Assembly (NCBI GenBank): GCA_942491485.1
Contig: CALOAX010000002.1
Coordinates: forward strand, 868,001 to 932,000
DNA from: Desulfoluna sp942491485
GTDB lineage: Bacteria; Desulfobacterota; Desulfobacteria; Desulfobacterales; Desulfolunaceae
DNA length: 64,000 nt
Direction of reading: 5' to 3'
Part shown: piece after piece, positions 43,682 through 52,960 of the stretch
Layout of the letters: the number at the start of each line of letters is the position of its first letter
How positions within the stretch are numbered: the stretch's first letter is position 1
Made by a program: the position numbers and the translations under genes
Notes under the pieces: generated by a model
What the model saw: the letters and a program-made list of their open reading frames with translations, nothing else
Database searches by the model: none
What the model was told of the DNA's origin: nothing

Positions 43682-44581
43682 ATGATACCAATAGACAAAA
43701 CAAGCACACGCATCGGATGGATTGGAACCGGGGTGATGGGACAGTGGATGTGCCGTCACCTCATGGAGAAGGGCTTTCAGGCCAGCGTCTACAACCGAAC
43801 CAAAGCCAAGGCCCAACCCCTCATCGATCTGGGGGCGGAGTGGAAGGAGACCCCCGAAGAGGTGGCGGCGGCATCGGACGTCATCTTTACCATCGTGGGG
43901 TTTCCCAAGGACGTTGAAAACGTCTACCTGGGAGAGGCAGGCATCCTCGCAGGAGCAAAGCCCGGATCCGTGGTGGTGGACATGACCACCACACAGCCCA
44001 CCCTGGCCCAAAAGATCCATGCAGCCGCAAAAGAGATGGGAATCTCCGCCATCGACGCCCCTGTATCCGGCGGTGACGTGGGCGCAAAAAACGCCGCCCT
44101 CTCCATCATGGTGGGTGGCGACAAAGAAGCCGTGGACGCCATCACCCCTCTCTTCGAGATCATGGGGAAAAAGATTGTCTACCAGGGCAAGGCCGGTGCC
44201 GGGCAGCACACCAAAATGTGCAATCAGATCGTCATCGCAGGCACCATGGTCGGCATGTGTGAATCCCTCATCTACGGCCACAAAGCCGGACTCGACCTTG
44301 AGGTCATGCTCTCAAGCATCTCGGGCGGTGCCGCCGCCTGCTGGTCCCTGGACAACCTCGCGCCCCGAATTCTAAAGGGAGAGTACGACACCGGCTTTTT
44401 TGTCGAGCACTTTGTCAAAGACATGGGCGTCGCCCTTGAAGAGGCCCGGCTCATGAACCTGGCCCTGCCTGGCCTTGCCCTTGCCAACCAGCTCTACCAG
44501 GCCGTCATGGCCCACGGCGGCGCGAGAATGGGTACCCAATCCCTGATGCGTGCCCTGAGGCAACTCAACAACGTGGCATGA
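43682..44581 (+). CDS. Beta-hydroxyacid dehydrogenase (3-HIBADH/GarR type)
   Basis: This 299-residue NAD(P)-dependent dehydrogenase belongs to the family of 3-hydroxyisobutyrate and tartronate semialdehyde reductases. It has the Rossmann motif IGWIGTGVMGQWMCRHLMEKG, the substrate-binding DAPVSGGDVGAKNA and the catalytic Lys region GAGQHTKMCNQI. Glycerate kinase (53233) and a hydroxypyruvate-reductase-like enzyme (58802) elsewhere in the window would fit glycerate metabolism, but they are far apart and the exact substrate cannot be read from sequence. Confidence 0.9.
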   Translation: MIPIDKTSTRIGWIGTGVMGQWMCRHLMEKGFQASVYNRTKAKAQPLIDLGAEWKETPEEVAAASDVIFTIVGFPKDVENVYLGEAGILAGAKPGSVVVDMTTTQPTLAQKIHAAAKEMGISAIDAPVSGGDVGAKNAALSIMVGGDKEAVDAITPLFEIMGKKIVYQGKAGAGQHTKMCNQIVIAGTMVGMCESLIYGHKAGLDLEVMLSSISGGAAACWSLDNLAPRILKGEYDTGFFVEHFVKDMGVALEEARLMNLALPGLALANQLYQAVMAHGGARMGTQSLMRALRQLNNVA

Positions 44582-44589
44582 ATAAAAGT

Positions 44590-44671
44590 GCCTCCGGCGG
44601 CAAGGTGAGCCACCTTGAAAGCTGGTTGCAGATGCGTTTTGCCCTCGTTCCTCGGGTCAAATCGCATCCGC
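44590..44671 (-). repeat. Box element R15 (single box, faces left)
   Basis: Box 44590-44601 begins 8 bp after the dehydrogenase stop codon. A CAAGGTG/CACCTTG hairpin follows, then a 44-nt hairpin (44628-44671) with arms GCAGATGCG/CGCATCCGC and the apex complement CCCTCGTTCCTCGGG. Confidence 0.9.
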
Positions 44672-44809
44672 CTCTTTACCTGAAAGGTGAATCGGGGAAC
44701 CTTGGATTGATGGGGGGGGCATTGTTTTTTTGGGTTCCGGATCCAAGTTCGAGGCGATTGTTTACGTTGCGTTGGATGGTGCTGGGGCCGCACCTCGATA
44801 TGATTGCCC

Positions 44810-45055
44810 CTATCCTGCATGAAGAGGTGGTGGAGTCATAAACCATGTAGAATACTGATGGTCGCTTTCCGCTGCCTTTGTCCACAGACAAAGGACCGAT
44901 ATCCTGCCGAGTATCAGCTTCAACGCCACTCTGGAGGCCCCGCTTGCATTCTTTAAACGTTGAGGGCAGCGGCTTAACAAGTCTGCTTTGTTTTTTCTGG
45001 CTTTTTTCAGATTGTCGGTTGTAACAAATGCGGAGTCGGCCACATGGATGTACGC
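44810..45055 (-). pseudogene. Remnant of an IS1634/IS4-like transposase
   Basis: On the minus strand an open fragment reads YIHVADSAFVTTDNLKKAR and then LLSRCPQRLKNAS. This resembles the segment around the second catalytic Asp of IS1634-type DDE transposases (xADSALVTxxNL ... FITRLP). No start with ribosome site, no N-terminal part and no C-terminal Glu region are present, so it is a decayed piece. No terminal inverted repeats were found around it. Identification is by motif memory only. Confidence 0.5.
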
Positions 45056-45080
45056 TTAAACCTGCTTTAGGGATGACAAC

Positions 45081-45291
45081 TAAATAAGATGGTCCAAATT
45101 GCCTCCGGCGGCCCTGCCGAGGGCCAAACTTTTGAAAAGTTAGACAAACAGGATTTGAAAATCATTTCGACCGCAGCAGCCTTTCTTCACCGCTTATTGG
45201 CGGGGAAGAAAGGCTGCTGCAACCGGAAAGTTTTTGCTGAGCTTTTTTCAAAAAGCGACCCGCCGGGGGCTGATTTTGGTTCAACTTATTA
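45081..45291 (+). repeat. Box element R16 (composite, long hairpin)
   Basis: Left box 45101, left module (AAACTTTTGAAAAGTTA), a 48-nt hairpin (45173-45220) with 21-bp arms and one G-T pair, then CAACCGGAAAG and a right CGCCGGGGGC (to 45270). Imperfect outer repeats TAAATAAGATGGTCC and GGTTCAACTTATTA lie at the edges. Confidence 0.8.
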
Positions 45292-45466
45292 TGTGTGCGT
45301 TACTTACCCATATAGGGTGAAGCTGCTGAGAGGAGTTCATTGTTTGTTCAAGGTTTTGTCTGACGCATTTCCATCTTCTGCCTTCCCGATTCTTGCGATG
45401 GGATAAAAGCTGGGGCTGGTTATCTGGTGATGTCCTCATATCATTGAACCAGGCCGAAAACAGGAT

Positions 45467-46423
45467 CTACATCCCCTTGATCCAGCGCTCAAAGATATTT
45501 GGGACGACCGGAGTGATGTTGAACCCAATCATCCATTCCGGCCCGAACGGGTCGGGCTGCTCGATGTAATAGTTTGCCTCAAGGTTGAGTTTGAGAGGTA
45601 TCTTTCCGAGCAAGACGGTTTTACTCACATCCAGATTCAGAGGCACTGTCCATTCCTCCGCTTTCCAATCGTAGTTCATAATCGGTGAAGTGGATACGGC
45701 CCAGGCGTTTCCGGGCAGATATTTCAAGACCACTTGAAGTTGGGAAGTGCTGTAATAGCCGCTATCACCCCACCCGGTAACATCCCACAGATGACTTGGA
45801 AATAAGCCCCACAATCCCCAATCATAGAATTTTGCTACCAACCCTTCGGGGCCGAGCCGCAATTGCTTGCTCGCCACGTCGCTGTCAGTGGCTGTCGGCA
45901 ACGATCCTACCGTGCCTACCGCCCACAGCCAGCCGCTCATTTCCGTGACACCATAAGCAATGTCGAAACCGATATCGCCCATGGCTGTAACGTCGTCAAA
46001 GTCAAATTTCTGCAGATCGAACACAGGCTGGTTAGCCAGCAGGGGGATCGCAGGCCGGATGAAAAGATTGGCTTTCGACCCGTCTGTCGGAGGCGTCAAA
46101 CTGAATGGGAAAACCGGCTGAAACAAAAGGGTATAATTGCTTTGATCATCGGCGTTCGGCAGATCCCCAGTGTACGACCTGAACTGATTCTTAAAGGTCA
46201 GGCTCGCGAGAGAGTTGTTGGGATTGGCCAACTCCTTGGCCACTTCATCGGCTGATTTGCCGTGCTGTTCTTCGGGGACTTGGGGGGCAGAGGCACCTGA
46301 AAGAACCCCTTGCGGCAACGGACGTTCCACGGGTTGGGCATTGCTGGCGTCTTGCGCTCGGGCCGGCCCGATCAACATCAGTCCGAACAGGATGCCGACA
46401 AACAAGCACCTAAACTTTGTCAT
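45467..46423 (-). CDS. Outer membrane beta-barrel protein
   Basis: The product is 318 residues with a signal peptide (VGILFGLMLIGPARA). The body has repeated barrel-like strands: NYTLLFQPVFPFSL, GDIGFDIAYGVTE, LWAVGTVGSLP, LQVVLKYLPGNAWAVSTSPI, IPLKLNLEANYYIEQ and PEWMIGFNITPVVP. Similar proteins are sometimes labelled neuromedin U or transporter; function is unknown. AAGGAGG precedes the start at ideal spacing. It is the last gene of a four-gene minus-strand block whose base use looks less C-rich than its neighbours, which may reflect transfer. Confidence 0.75.
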   Translation of the reverse strand: MTKFRCLFVGILFGLMLIGPARAQDASNAQPVERPLPQGVLSGASAPQVPEEQHGKSADEVAKELANPNNSLASLTFKNQFRSYTGDLPNADDQSNYTLLFQPVFPFSLTPPTDGSKANLFIRPAIPLLANQPVFDLQKFDFDDVTAMGDIGFDIAYGVTEMSGWLWAVGTVGSLPTATDSDVASKQLRLGPEGLVAKFYDWGLWGLFPSHLWDVTGWGDSGYYSTSQLQVVLKYLPGNAWAVSTSPIMNYDWKAEEWTVPLNLDVSKTVLLGKIPLKLNLEANYYIEQPDPFGPEWMIGFNITPVVPNIFERWIKGM

Positions 46424-46587
46424 TTTTCCTCCTTTCTGAATATCACAGTAAAATCATTCGTATCCACCTGGCTTTCATAATCACCGGCAGGTGATAACAG
46501 AAACGAAGTCCTTACCGTTTGCCGGCATCGATTCCCGAGAGCCGGCAAACGGAAGTATCTTCTAAGGGACTAATTTAGAAGAGAATA

Positions 46588-48252
46588 TTAATGCCCGTGG
46601 GTATCAGGATGTACATCCGGTGCACCAATTTTCCGAGGCTGCGAGTTCGGCACGCCGCCTCCAAAATCGACTGGGGAAGCATAGTAGGTCTGCGTCCAGC
46701 CATCGATCGTGAGCGGCTCAAACAGGCTCTTGACCGGCTCGAAGCGGATTGGCTGTCCGGGATTTACCCCTTTCAGAGGTTCCTGGTCTTTCATGACAAG
46801 TGTCCCGTTAACAATGACATGTTCAATCCCCGTGGACGGAAGCGTCCCTTTTGTATAGGTCGCATTGTCCCTTACGGTTTTAGGATCGAAAATGGTGATA
46901 TCAGCCACCATGCCTTTTTGCATACGGCCTCGTACCTGCATGGCCTTTAAGCCCATATCGCCCAGAGGCTTGGCATAATTGTAACTGGTCATGGATACGG
47001 CCTGCATCAGCGGAATATCATTTTCCCTGGCAAGACGCAGCACTTTGGCAAAAGCCCCGGAAAAACGCGGGTGGGTGTTGGGAAGATCTTCGTAGGCGGT
47101 GTCCCTGGTTAGACCATCATCTGGAATCAATGGCATGCCGTCGCTACCAATGGCCACGCCGGGCATTTTGATCCAATCAACAATAGCCGATTCAGCGATT
47201 TTATAAACAAGCACAGGACGCGTTGGTTCTTTTTTGAGCATCTCCTCCCGTGATTTTTGGGTGTAGTATTCGCCGGTTGCCACATCTTGAAGCGTCTCTT
47301 CGTATTTGTTGCCCAGGGTCTTTACCCACATTTCGGGTTCGAGAAACACGGCATTCAAAGCAGTTGAACCTGCGGCGTATGGATAGATTTCACCCCAGAC
47401 GTTATAGCCTCGGCCACGCATCCTCACCAGAAGCTCATGCACCATATTGTATCCCGGATTGTTGAAATGGGCGGCTATGGCAGGCGACCCCAATGCGGCG
47501 GCATTCGCCAGCATCTCCTGGATACCATTGGTTTCGGTGACATCAGTACCTGGTGTATAGCGAAAGTGCATGTTCATATAGCGGCCATAACGCCCGCTGA
47601 GCTTTTGCAGTTCGAATATTTCACGCGCCGAAACCCCCTCGCGCATGTAGCCAACGGTAGAGCCGATTCCAAGCCCTCCCTGCTGTAAGCCTTCGTCAAT
47701 CAGGGAGAGGATCTGGTTGCCCTGTTCCAGGGTGGGGCGGGTCTTTGACCACCCCTGTTTGACACGGGACCGAAGAGCATCGGGAGTGTAGAGGTATTTC
47801 CAGTCTTTAAACCCATCAAGGACCTCGGATCGGGCAAATTCGTGGGCCACAGACGCACCAAAGTTCAACGGTGCGTTGCCTTCACGTCGTTTGTACCACT
47901 CGTTAAGCTTTGGACCGTGGGCACCTATCTCCAGATCCATAATAGTCGTTCGACCGTCGCGCAGCATCAACCGGTACGCATAGGGTTCGACGCAATGCTG
48001 GTGACCGTCGATAAATCCAGGTGCGACCACCAGCCCTTTGGCATTAATGGTCTCCTTGCCTTTGATTTTTTTCTTGGTGATAACGGCGATCCGCCCGTCC
48101 TTGATGCCGACGTTGGCTACGGCGTCATACATGGTTTCCGGGTCCATGACCCGGCCATTTTTGATGACCAGGTCATAATCGGCGGCCACTGCCGGCATGG
48201 CCATCATCAGGCTCAATGCCAGCAAGCCAAAAAATACTCTCAATCGCTTCAT
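46588..48252 (-). CDS. Exported D-aminoacylase-like amidohydrolase
   Basis: This amidohydrolase is about 554 residues, related to N-acyl-D-amino-acid deacylases and D-glutamate deacylases. A signal peptide (VFFGLLALSLMMAMPAVAA) predicts export, unusual because many family members are cytosolic. The first metal motif is GFIDGHQHCVEPYAY; further His lie in AIAAHFNNPGYN and MNMHFRYTPG, and a catalytic Asp in GVAIGSDGMPL. It would remove acyl groups from D-amino acid derivatives in the periplasm. The start at 48252 has AAGGAG upstream. Its neighbours encode a barrel, a phospholipase D protein and an ion channel, and no shared pathway is obvious. Confidence 0.85.
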   Translation of the reverse strand: MKRLRVFFGLLALSLMMAMPAVAADYDLVIKNGRVMDPETMYDAVANVGIKDGRIAVITKKKIKGKETINAKGLVVAPGFIDGHQHCVEPYAYRLMLRDGRTTIMDLEIGAHGPKLNEWYKRREGNAPLNFGASVAHEFARSEVLDGFKDWKYLYTPDALRSRVKQGWSKTRPTLEQGNQILSLIDEGLQQGGLGIGSTVGYMREGVSAREIFELQKLSGRYGRYMNMHFRYTPGTDVTETNGIQEMLANAAALGSPAIAAHFNNPGYNMVHELLVRMRGRGYNVWGEIYPYAAGSTALNAVFLEPEMWVKTLGNKYEETLQDVATGEYYTQKSREEMLKKEPTRPVLVYKIAESAIVDWIKMPGVAIGSDGMPLIPDDGLTRDTAYEDLPNTHPRFSGAFAKVLRLARENDIPLMQAVSMTSYNYAKPLGDMGLKAMQVRGRMQKGMVADITIFDPKTVRDNATYTKGTLPSTGIEHVIVNGTLVMKDQEPLKGVNPGQPIRFEPVKSLFEPLTIDGWTQTYYASPVDFGGGVPNSQPRKIGAPDVHPDTHGH

Positions 48253-48550
48253 TTCTATTCTCCTTTTCATGTTTGTGTTGGTTTTAATGACCGTTTAAAC
48301 TCGCGTCACTAAATGGTGTTCTTGTCGATTCTACCGTCCTTCATAATCATGCCACAAGCGTGGCAAGCACCAGCAATAAAACCTCTGTTTTACAGGACAT
48401 TACCATCATTCCGTATCATATCCACATAGGCGCCTTCCTCGATCACGCCGAGCGGCCCGTCCTGATCTTAAATAAAGGCGTCCGGCAATTGCAGCAAGGT
48501 GCACTGGCCTTGCTCCGTCATCGGATCGCACCATGCACACGACACGCGTT

Positions 48551-50128
48551 CTACAAAAGAGATTCCACCGGCAACCACCCGACCAATTTTACGCCAAATT
48601 TCTTCCAGAACCCCACATAGGGCTCCGATTCATACACGACCTCCCGGCCCTCCTTTTTAAGATGCCATCGGATCGATTCCTTTCCATTGTCGTCTGTGTA
48701 AAGTTCCAGGCGAAAGGCCACACTCTCGATGTGTTCGTCAAATCCCCGGGCACTCTGCCCGGCAATCTGAGGGTTATGAAACAGTATACCGATCTCGTTG
48801 TTGATATTCATGGACAGCTGGTCAAGGTTCATGGAGCCCACGAACATGGTCTCTTTATCGAGCACCATGGTTTTGGCGTGCAGGCTCGATTTACTCAGGC
48901 CCGGCAGCCAGGTGAACCGCTTGCCGATGTTCGTTTTGATATCTTCATCGAGTTCATAGAGACGCACGCCGGCCTTGAGCAATTGTTTACGGTAAGGCGC
49001 GTAACCGGCATGCACGGCAGACACATCGTTGGAGGCCAGAGAATTGGTCAGAATACGAACCGTCACGCCCTTTTCACTCATCCGGCACAAAACCTCCGTG
49101 CCGTTTTCCAGGGGAACGAAATAGGGAGATATGATAATCAACTCATCGGTTACGGCTTCCAGGTAGGGCTGCAACTGGGAAATGAGCCGTTGTTGCTTCC
49201 ACCCCTCGTCGCGAACACCTTTCTCCGACGTGTCGTGGAACACCCTGGCCTCGGCCCATTGGAACCGGGCAGTGCCCCGACGCAGGGTTTTGGCAAAATC
49301 CGAGTGTTCCAGTGCGTTGACGTAACGTTCGGTTTCCTTCTGCCCGGGCAGCCGAGCCATCGTTGCCTTGAGAGCTGCCAGCTGTTCCGGATCGGCCGAC
49401 GGGGCCAGGGAGGAAGCGGGATAGGCGTGCGTGCTGTTCCAGTATTGATCGAAAGCAGCAGAGACGTTCGGCACCACCGGTCCGATGGCCAGCAGATCCA
49501 GGTCGGCAAAGGCCAAATCCGGGTCGGCATTGAAGTACTCATCGCCGATATTGCGACCGCCCACGATGGTGGCCTGGTTGTCCACCGTAAAGGATTTGCT
49601 GTGCATGCGATGGACAACACGCCGCACCTGAAAAAGCGAGCGCAGGTATTTGAAACTCTTTCTGGGAAACGGATTGAACAGGCGTACCTCTATATTCGGG
49701 TGGGCATCCATCGCCGTCCAGACATCGTCGGCCTCACTGCCGTATATGTCATCGATGAGCAGGCGCACGTGAACACCGCGCTCGGCCGCATCAAGCAATT
49801 GATCGATGAGCAACCGGCCTACCGTATCCTGATGAAACATATAATACTGCACATCGATGCTTCGCTGGGCCATCTGGGCAAGATGGGCGCGGGCCACGAA
49901 GGCGTCCAGGCCCTGGCCCAGCAAAAACACCCCGGATTTCCCTTCATGCACCATAAGCTGCGCATCAAGCAAACGACCAAGGGGGGTGTCGTGTCCGTCA
50001 CTGATCGCATGGGAGACGGGACGGTCGACCGCTTTGGGCAAGCCTGTACAGCCAGAAATCAACCATAGCCCGACCAGACTGCACGCAACAACAATCTGAT
50101 TCAATGGTATTTTTTTTCGGCCCAACAT
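48551..50128 (-). CDS. Phospholipase D / cardiolipin synthase-like lipoprotein
   Basis: The product is about 525 residues with a lipobox (GLWLISGC), so it is a lipid-anchored periplasmic enzyme. Two HKD motifs are present: MHSKSFTVDNQATIVGGRN and LHAKTMVLDKETMFVGSMN. This is the layout of PLD-superfamily phosphatidyltransferases such as ClsC/YmdC-like proteins. It could act in cardiolipin synthesis or phospholipid turnover. Its ATG overlaps the stop of the ion channel gene by one base (TGATG), showing coupling. A GTG one codon earlier is an alternative start. Confidence 0.9.
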   Translation of the reverse strand: MLGRKKIPLNQIVVACSLVGLWLISGCTGLPKAVDRPVSHAISDGHDTPLGRLLDAQLMVHEGKSGVFLLGQGLDAFVARAHLAQMAQRSIDVQYYMFHQDTVGRLLIDQLLDAAERGVHVRLLIDDIYGSEADDVWTAMDAHPNIEVRLFNPFPRKSFKYLRSLFQVRRVVHRMHSKSFTVDNQATIVGGRNIGDEYFNADPDLAFADLDLLAIGPVVPNVSAAFDQYWNSTHAYPASSLAPSADPEQLAALKATMARLPGQKETERYVNALEHSDFAKTLRRGTARFQWAEARVFHDTSEKGVRDEGWKQQRLISQLQPYLEAVTDELIIISPYFVPLENGTEVLCRMSEKGVTVRILTNSLASNDVSAVHAGYAPYRKQLLKAGVRLYELDEDIKTNIGKRFTWLPGLSKSSLHAKTMVLDKETMFVGSMNLDQLSMNINNEIGILFHNPQIAGQSARGFDEHIESVAFRLELYTDDNGKESIRWHLKKEGREVVYESEPYVGFWKKFGVKLVGWLPVESLL

Positions 50129-50508
50129 CACTGTCCTTTATCGTTTTTTTTATTTTTTTTGGTCCGGCGATTCTCTATACGTTTATTGTGACGGTCCATC
50201 CTGAGGGCCACCAGCTTCCCCACGAGCGAGGCAAACAGTCCGATGCCCAAAATGGCATAGGCAATGGTGAATAGTTTGGAAAATGGGGTCGTGGGCACCA
50301 AATCCCCATAGCCGATGGTGGAGATGGTCATCACGCAAAAATAGAGGGAATCGAGAATCGCCCACCCTTGTGCCTGCCTGTAAAAAATCGTACCACCGAT
50401 CAGAAGGGAGAAGAGCAGGACAACCAAGGCGCGAAACTCCGGATCGTCGCGAAAGCCATCGACCAACGTTCGACCCAGCAACAGCACATTTAAGAAGAAA
50501 GTGATCAT
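50128..50508 (-). CDS. Two-helix potassium channel protein
   Basis: The product is 126 residues with two membrane helices flanking a pore loop. The selectivity filter sits in MTISTIGYGDLVPTTPFSK. Helices are FRALVVLLFSLLIGGTIFY and LFTIAYAILGIGLFASLVGK. A short basic C-terminal tail follows (RMDRHNKRIENRRTKK). No regulatory domain is attached. It is the first gene of the block and is translationally coupled to the phospholipase D gene. It should form a tetrameric K+ channel in the inner membrane. Confidence 0.9.
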   Translation of the reverse strand: MITFFLNVLLLGRTLVDGFRDDPEFRALVVLLFSLLIGGTIFYRQAQGWAILDSLYFCVMTISTIGYGDLVPTTPFSKLFTIAYAILGIGLFASLVGKLVALRMDRHNKRIENRRTKKNKKNDKGQ

Positions 50509-50533
50509 ACGCTATCTTTTCCATATCGTGTTT

Positions 50534-50610
50534 GTAACTCTTCAGCTCGAAAAAGCAGCCTCCGGCTGCAAGGTGTGCCACATTGAATGCAGGTAGCGTT
50601 TGCATTACTA
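50534..50610 (-). repeat. Box element R17 (truncated, faces left)
   Basis: Outer repeat GTAACTCTTCAGCTC (50534-50548), box GCCTCCGGCTGC (50558-50569), then a decayed AAGGTGTGCCACATT hairpin and no full variable hairpin. Confidence 0.7.
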
Positions 50611-50629
50611 TGCGGTAGAAGGAGGGTTG

Positions 50630-51033
50630 TCTATTGGACCTTGGGCCAACATGATCTCACCTTGAATTGTCTGACAGGAAACTAAGCGACTGAAAAATTA
50701 GACAAAAAATTAGACAAAAAAATATACCATTTTTCAAGATCCTTCGCAACATTCCCGCCGGTGGCCAACCTGATTCGTGACAAAGCAAAGACCAGGGGGC
50801 AGGCGAAATAAAAGGGGTGTGATTGGCCTTCCTCGCAAAAGAAGGGGACGTATTGTGCCTGTCCATTGGTTCTCTCCTTCATTCTCTTTTCACGGCGAAT
50901 GAGCCCCCTGCTACCCCATCAACGATTGAAGCGTGACAAGCTCCCCCGCCATTGGAACCCGCTTCATCGGCACGCCAGTGACAGAACGCGGCGAACCGCC
51001 AGGGAAACCGACATTGGACTAAGGTCCAATAGA
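50630..51033. repeat. 404-bp segment bounded by 18-bp inverted repeats
   Basis: TCTATTGGACCTTGGGCC (50630-50647) and GGACTAAGGTCCAATAGA (51016-51033) are inverted and match at 16 of 18 positions. The inside holds no recognisable gene. It includes a short tandem of AATTAGACAAAA near 50697-50720. It could be a non-autonomous insertion. Confidence 0.45.
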
Positions 51034-51066
51034 TAAAAGCTCCATGGTGATATAAAAAAATGAAGA

Positions 51067-51510
51067 ATGTTTCTCTACTCCAAAGGGACTGAATTTCCTA
51101 AAGGGCAGCTGGAGGCTTTCAGGAAACGGTTCTGCAACCTGTCGCAGAACGTAAAGGGCATCAAGGAGGCCTTTTTCCGGTTCTATAACCGGAAGAAGAA
51201 ACGTCGGGGCTCACTCTGGGGGAAGCGATTTAAATACGTGATTGTTGGAAAGGGGAAGGCCGTCATCAACTGCCTTGCGTATTATAGATTGATACACCAT
51301 GAAGGCGGGGGTTGTGAAGCGGCCGGTGGACTACCGCTGACGTGCCCTGGGACACCATGTGCAGACTGGAATATGAACGGCTTTCTCTCACTTGACTTCG
51401 GCTTGGCGGAGTATGGAATGGTGTGCACTGAGGTTTTTTTCGCCTGTGCCCTGGTTCCCTACCTGGTTTCATCTATTCCAGTTGTGCTGATGCAAAAGAT
51501 GAGAGCGTAA
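51067..51510 (+). pseudogene. Decayed RAYT-like (Y1/TnpA_REP) transposase
   Basis: The first 75 codons read FFRFYNRKKKRRGSLWGKRF and KYVIVGKGKAVINCLAYY, the typical C-terminal half of REP-associated tyrosine transposases. After that the frame breaks. The expected continuation appears in another frame as MKAGVVKRPVDYR then a stop, and next as LGHHVQTG. FLSLDFGLAEYGM returns in the first frame. So at least two frameshifts and one stop are present. The N-terminal HUH region is not found upstream. RAYTs move short palindromic repeats as single strands, so this remnant may be related to the origin of the box repeats; that link is inference. Confidence 0.7.
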
Positions 51511-51532
51511 AAAGAGGGCGGCAAAAGGAGGC

Positions 51533-52156
51533 TCACGATTCCGGAGAGATGTTGACCTTCCCCGCTAAACGGACAAGCTCCGCCACGGAGGATGCTCGGG
51601 TCTTGTGCATGACGCGACTGCGATGGACTTTGATGGTTTTCTCGGTCGTTCCCAACGTGTGGGCAATTTCTTTGTTGAGCTTACCGATGATCACCCAGGA
51701 TAAGACCTCCTTTTCGCGGGGCGTCAACGTTTCGATTAACGCGTTGATCTCTTTCTTTTCTCGCTTCACCCGGGCATCGTGGATATTGCGCTCCAGGGCG
51801 TTATGGATGGCGCAACGCAGGTCCTCGGCTTCAAGGGGTTTGGGCAGGAAATCCACGGCCCCGTTTTTCATGGCCTTGACGCTCATCGGTATGTCACCGT
51901 GGCCAGTCATGAAAACAACGGAAAGAATCGATTCTCTTTCGATCAGGACCTCTTGAAGGAGAAGCCCATCCATATCTGGAAGCCCCACGTCCAACAGAAG
52001 ACACCCGGGGGACCGGATGGTGGTCTGGGCCAAAAAAGAGGTCGCCGAATCAAAAACGGCGGTTTCAAAGCCAAAGGAACCGATCAACCTCTGCACACTT
52101 TTCCTGAATGACGCATCATCTTCAACAATATAAACGATCCCTGCCGATGGACTCAT
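51533..52156 (-). CDS. FixJ-family response regulator (REC-LuxR HTH)
   Basis: The product is about 207 residues. The receiver (residues 1-125) has VYIVEDDASFRKS, phospho-Asp in CLLLDVGLPDMDGL, Thr in FMTGHGDIPMSV and Lys in FLPKPLEAE. The LuxR/GerE helix-turn-helix follows (TPREKEVLSWVIIGKLNKEI, TTEKTIKVHRSRVMHK). FixJ/NodW-type regulators activate transcription when phosphorylated by a PAS sensor kinase. The start at 52156 follows GGGAGAGAGCAA. Directly upstream lies what seems to be the debris of its kinase partner, so this regulator may now be an orphan. Confidence 0.93.
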   Translation of the reverse strand: MSPSAGIVYIVEDDASFRKSVQRLIGSFGFETAVFDSATSFLAQTTIRSPGCLLLDVGLPDMDGLLLQEVLIERESILSVVFMTGHGDIPMSVKAMKNGAVDFLPKPLEAEDLRCAIHNALERNIHDARVKREKKEINALIETLTPREKEVLSWVIIGKLNKEIAHTLGTTEKTIKVHRSRVMHKTRASSVAELVRLAGKVNISPES

Positions 52157-52162
52157 TTGCTC

Positions 52163-52388
52163 TCTCCCGGATGTGCCTTCAATGCAAATCAAAAGGTTTC
52201 GCCTGTGCCCCTTTGCAGCCAGAGCCGACCACCATGGTCCTGGACCATCGTCCGGCAGATACGAAGCCCGACCCCTGTCAGGAGCCACAATGCGTTATTC
52301 CGCCCGGAGCTTCCCACCGCGTTCAAGGACACGGCGGACAGCCTGCCGGAACACCTCGAAGTCTTCTGGAGCCACTTTTTTAAGAAAA
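52163..52388 (-). pseudogene. Remnant of a PAS sensor histidine kinase
   Basis: Two kinase-like pieces are fused in different frames immediately upstream of the FixJ-like gene. The first reads VAPEDFEVFRQAVRRVLERG then GKLRAE, a stop, and RIVAPD, like the end of a PAS domain. The second reads GVGLRICRTMVQDHGGRLW and ends GTGETF, a stop, FALKAHPG, like the G2 box and C-terminus of an HATPase domain. The HisKA and most of the HATPase domain between them are missing, so an internal deletion plus point changes destroyed it. It was very probably the cognate kinase of the regulator. Confidence 0.65.
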
Positions 52389-52960
52389 CGTTGAAAACGT
52401 GTATTGTGCCAAAACAATTATACAAGTTATACCTGTTAAAACACCAATCACAATGACACATTATGACGTATAAAGAAAGGGATCTGAGCATAACTGCTGA
52501 ACAGGACATAACAAGAACAACACGTTAAAATCATTGAACAAAGCAGCCCCCCCTCTATTCAATTTGTGCTATACTATATCCATAAAAACAGATAGTTATT
52601 ATACAGCTGTAGCACTCATCCGCTTACAGTCAGAACGAAAACAGGTCCCCGGTTCTTTGTCTAACACTATCCATGATCCGCCACATTTGAATGATCATTG
52701 GGTAGGCCTTGGTGTAGCACAACCCTGCAGAATGGGTAAAGGTGATGCCGTGCCGGAAGAGAATGTCGAGAGGCGGATGTTTCGGTCAACAATCTCGGTG
52801 AAGGTTAACCGACCCATGATGGGCACGCTACGTGACCGCCATAATTCCACCGGTGTTGATACCATGGGTGCCAGCTCTGGGTAGGAAAGATCGCAGAAAC
52901 CTATGGCTATGACCAAGAGGTAAGCGCTGCGGCACCCGCTTTCATGGTGTGTTTACCTAA
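52389..52960. other. Region without a firm gene
   Basis: AT-richer than its surroundings. A 74-codon minus-strand frame (52695-52916) contains FTEIVDRNIR, faintly like the N-terminal part of IS1634-type transposases, but it is too weak to call. A plus-strand frame over the same bases is no better. Confidence 0.35.

Noticed and set aside
52534..52916. Overlapping frames on both strands, one with FTEIVDRNIR
   Set aside because: A faint likeness to an IS1634-type N-terminus is too short to support a call.
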